A program made the position numbers and the translations under genes. Shown piece by piece: positions 61,526 to 64,000 of a stretch of 64,000 nt of DNA. Each line of letters starts with the position of its first letter. Positions within the stretch are counted from its first letter, which is position 1. This stretch comes from Defluviitaleaceae bacterium. GTDB taxonomy: Bacteria > Bacillota > Clostridia > Lachnospirales > WQUN01. The notes beneath the pieces were generated by a model. That model was not told where the DNA came from and searched no databases. It worked only from the letters and a program-made list of their open reading frames with translations. The stretch covers positions 1 to 64,000 of the forward strand of contig WQVK01000001.1 of the NCBI GenBank assembly GCA_009784025.1. The letters run 5' to 3'.

Positions 61526-61576
61526 ATGCAACTGACAGCAGTTTTTTGTAAATTAGCTAGTAAGCAATGCGGTTAA
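61526..61576 (+). CDS. Candidate 16-aa leader peptide MQLTAVFCKLASKQCG
   Basis: Short ORF upstream of an ABC-F gene and terminator; SD poorly positioned. Confidence 0.35.
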   Translation: MQLTAVFCKLASKQCG

Positions 61577-61674
61577 GCCCGCGTTGTTCTGTTGTTGGGA
61601 TTTGGGTTGTATTTTGTTGCGCTTGCCATTTGCCAGGTTAAAAACGGGCATATTATTTGCGTTTCAAAAATAGG

Positions 61675-61710
61675 ACTGCATTTCCCCACAATAGGAAATG
61701 CAGTTTTTTG
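61675..61710 (+). terminator. Terminator in the ABC-F leader
   Basis: actgcatttcc-ccacaata-ggaaatgcagttttttg. Confidence 0.8.
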
Positions 61711-61776
61711 TATGCTAGGAAATTGCGTTGCAATTTCTTCGCGAGATTTAAGGAAACAAAGGCGGCGAGGCCGCCT
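61711..61776. repeat. Repeat tatgctaggaaattgcgttgcaatttcttcgcgag...aaaggcggcgaggccgcc, copy 2
   Basis: Matches 28242-28306. Confidence 0.75.
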
Positions 61777-61793
61777 TGCTATGGAGGTATCAT

Positions 61794-63317
61794 ATGTTAG
61801 AGATAAAAAACCTGACTATAAGCGCAGCCATCAATGACAGAATATTGGTGGAGGGCTTCAATTTTGTACTTGGCCACGGCCACAAGGCCGTTATTATAGG
61901 GGAGGAAGGTAACGGGAAATCCACCCTTTTAAAATGCATATGCAGCCAGCAAGAAGTTGCGGATTATTGTAATTGTAGCGGCGAGATAATTAGAAAAGGG
62001 ATGCTGGGGTATTTGCCACAGTTCTTCCCGCAGCAGTATTTACACAGCAGCGTAGCAGAGTTTTTCAAAGACTCGCAGCCGCAAAAGCATGTGAAAATCC
62101 TATCCCAGCTGGGGTTGGAGCTAGGTTTTACTGCGTCGCAGCAGGTTTTAAGCAGCCTATCTGGCGGCGAGAAAATTAAAATCCAACTGGCAAAGGTCCT
62201 CATGCAGCAGCCAGATATACTTCTGCTGGACGAGCCAACCAATGATCTAGACCTGGCCACCTTGGAATGGCTAGAGGGTTTCATCCGTGGCTGTAACCAG
62301 CCGATAATCTTCATTTCGCACGACGAAACCCTGATAGAAAACACCGCAAATATAATCATCCATATAGAGCAGCTAATGCGCAAAACAAAAAGCAAAATAA
62401 CCGTAGCCCACGGCAAATACAACGATTATGTAAAGGCTCGCAACCTTGCCCATAGCAAGCAAATGCAAATAGCCAAAAAACAGCGTAGCGACCATAAAAA
62501 CCAAATGGAACGCTGGCAGCAAATCTACAATAGGGTAGACCACGAACAGCGCAGCATCTCCCGCCAAGACCCCGGCGGCGCAAGGCTGCTAAAAAAGAAA
62601 ATGAAAGCCGTAAAATCCACAGGCAAAAGGCTAGAAAAATCCGCGGATGATTTCTTAGAAAAGCCCCAAACAGAAGATGCAATACTAACCCAATTTGACC
62701 CAAATATAACCATGCCAGCCGGCAAGATGATTCTTTCCCTAGACTTGCCCAGCCTAAAAGCCCAAAACAAACAACTGGCAAGCCACATCCAGCTTAGCAT
62801 AACAGGGGCGCAGCATGTTGGCATAATAGGCAAAAATGGCGCAGGAAAATCCACTTTGCTGCGGCAGATATGGCAAATTCTAAAACACAGGCCAGACATA
62901 ACCGCAGTTTATATGCCACAAGACTACACAGAAGCCCTAAACTACAGCCAATCTCCAATAGAATTTCTGGCCCCAGACGGCCATAAAGCCAGCATAACCA
63001 AGGTGCGTACTTACCTTGGCAGCATGAAATTCACCCACGACGAAATGCTGGGGAAAATAGACAAACTAAGCGGCGGCAAAAAAGCAAAAATCCTATTTCT
63101 AGACATGGTGCTAAAAAACGCCAACGTTCTAATACTAGACGAGCCAACCCGCAACTTTAGCCCTCTATCCGCCCCAGAAATACGCAAGACCCTATCCTCT
63201 TTCAATGGCACAATAATAAGCGTGTCCCATGACAGGAAGTATCTGGAGGAGGTTTGTGAGGTGATTTATGAGCTAGGGCTGTGCGGGCTTTGCCCTTGTA
63301 GCCGCACTTCTTTTTGA
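61794..63317 (+). CDS. ABC-F family ATPase
   Basis: Two ABC domains (GEEGNGKSTLLKCI...LSGGEKIKIQLAKVL...LLLDEPTNDLDLATLEWL; GKNGAGKSTLLRQI...LSGGKKAKILFLDMVL), no TM. Confidence 0.93.
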   Translation: MLEIKNLTISAAINDRILVEGFNFVLGHGHKAVIIGEEGNGKSTLLKCICSQQEVADYCNCSGEIIRKGMLGYLPQFFPQQYLHSSVAEFFKDSQPQKHVKILSQLGLELGFTASQQVLSSLSGGEKIKIQLAKVLMQQPDILLLDEPTNDLDLATLEWLEGFIRGCNQPIIFISHDETLIENTANIIIHIEQLMRKTKSKITVAHGKYNDYVKARNLAHSKQMQIAKKQRSDHKNQMERWQQIYNRVDHEQRSISRQDPGGARLLKKKMKAVKSTGKRLEKSADDFLEKPQTEDAILTQFDPNITMPAGKMILSLDLPSLKAQNKQLASHIQLSITGAQHVGIIGKNGAGKSTLLRQIWQILKHRPDITAVYMPQDYTEALNYSQSPIEFLAPDGHKASITKVRTYLGSMKFTHDEMLGKIDKLSGGKKAKILFLDMVLKNANVLILDEPTRNFSPLSAPEIRKTLSSFNGTIISVSHDRKYLEEVCEVIYELGLCGLCPCSRTSF

Positions 63318-63338
63318 AAAAAGATAGTGTAGAGATAA

Positions 63339-63376
63339 ATAAGGCGCAAACCAGGTATGGTTTGCGCCTTATTTTT
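63339..63376. terminator. Intrinsic terminator
   Basis: ataaggcgcaaaccaggtatggtttgcgccttattttt. Confidence 0.85.
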
Positions 63377-63419
63377 TAAAACTTTGGAGGCGTGATTAGT
63401 GAAGCCTCCGGCGGTTTTA

Positions 63420-64000
63420 TTATAATTTGAAATAGCTAACCAATTCTTGCAATATCTCTGCTTGGGAGTTTAATTCCTGTGCTGCGGCAGCGGTTTCTTC
63501 GCTTACGGCAGAGTTGGATTGGACTATGCCAGAGATTTGCTGTAGGCCTGCGGCTATTTGTTCTATGGCGTCGGCTTGGTCGCGGGAGGCAGAGGATATG
63601 CCGCTTATTATGTCCATAACTTCGGCGGCGCTGGATACTATTGCGTCTAGGGATGCGGCGGTGGCTTGGGCTATTTCAGAGCCAGCCTCTACGCGGTTGA
63701 TGGAGTTTTGGATTTGTTCTGTGGTTTCGGCTGCGGAGTTTTGGCTCTTGTTGGCCAAGATACGAACTTCGTCTGCTACTACGCCAAAGCCTTTGCCTGC
63801 GTCGCCTGCCCGGGCAGCTTCAACGGCCGCGTTAAGGGATAGCAAGTTGGTTTGGAAAGCGATACCTTCGATAACTTTTATGATTTGAGATATGCTTGTG
63901 CTAGATTCCCGGATGGCGGTCATGGCGTCTAGCATTTGGTTCATTGCGGCGTTGCCTTCCTGGGCGCTTACTGTGGATTTGTTGGAAAGTTCTGTTGCGT
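63420..64000 (-). CDS. Methyl-accepting chemotaxis protein, partial at window edge
   Basis: [36 protein letters not shown]; frame runs off the window end. Confidence 0.93.
   Translation of the reverse strand, partial: ATELSNKSTVSAQEGNAAMNQMLDAMTAIRESSTSISQIIKVIEGIAFQTNLLSLNAAVEAARAGDAGKGFGVVADEVRILANKSQNSAAETTEQIQNSINRVEAGSEIAQATAASLDAIVSSAAEVMDIISGISSASRDQADAIEQIAAGLQQISGIVQSNSAVSEETAAAAQELNSQAEILQELVSYFKL

Overview
The window looks like a chromosomal segment of a Clostridia-type Bacillota genome; no lineage was assigned by search. It is mostly housekeeping genes: glyQS, glnN-type GSIII, guaA, dapF, pgi, the ylxM-ffh-rpsP-khpA cluster, mtnA, queG, rnr, a RelA/SpoT-type RSH gene, hemZ, hisS, diaminopimelate dehydrogenase, one tRNA-Thr(TGT), a type IV pilin plus PilC pair, a GH43 enzyme, two Gfo/Idh/MocA genes and several transporters. 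I saw no rRNA, CRISPR array, prophage or complete transposase. The most unusual signals are: (1) an 18-codon leader ORF with mutually exclusive hairpins and an intrinsic terminator in front of a COG3044-type ABC-class ATPase, and a similar but weaker layout in front of an ABC-F gene; (2) a GMP synthase whose glutaminase domain appears internally deleted and lacks the catalytic Cys; (3) a T-box with a likely Trp (TGG) specifier upstream of a DASS/SLC13-type transporter; (4) a near-perfect 40-bp palindrome resembling a NiaR operator in front of a PfoR/EIIC-like membrane protein next to niaR; (5) a dense set of dispersed palindromic and MITE-like repeat families, including a TA-flanked MITE nested in another repeat, a double-hairpin GGTACC module in five copies, and a palindrome inserted in frame inside rnr. 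All family calls come from reading translated sequence and motifs; no database search was run.
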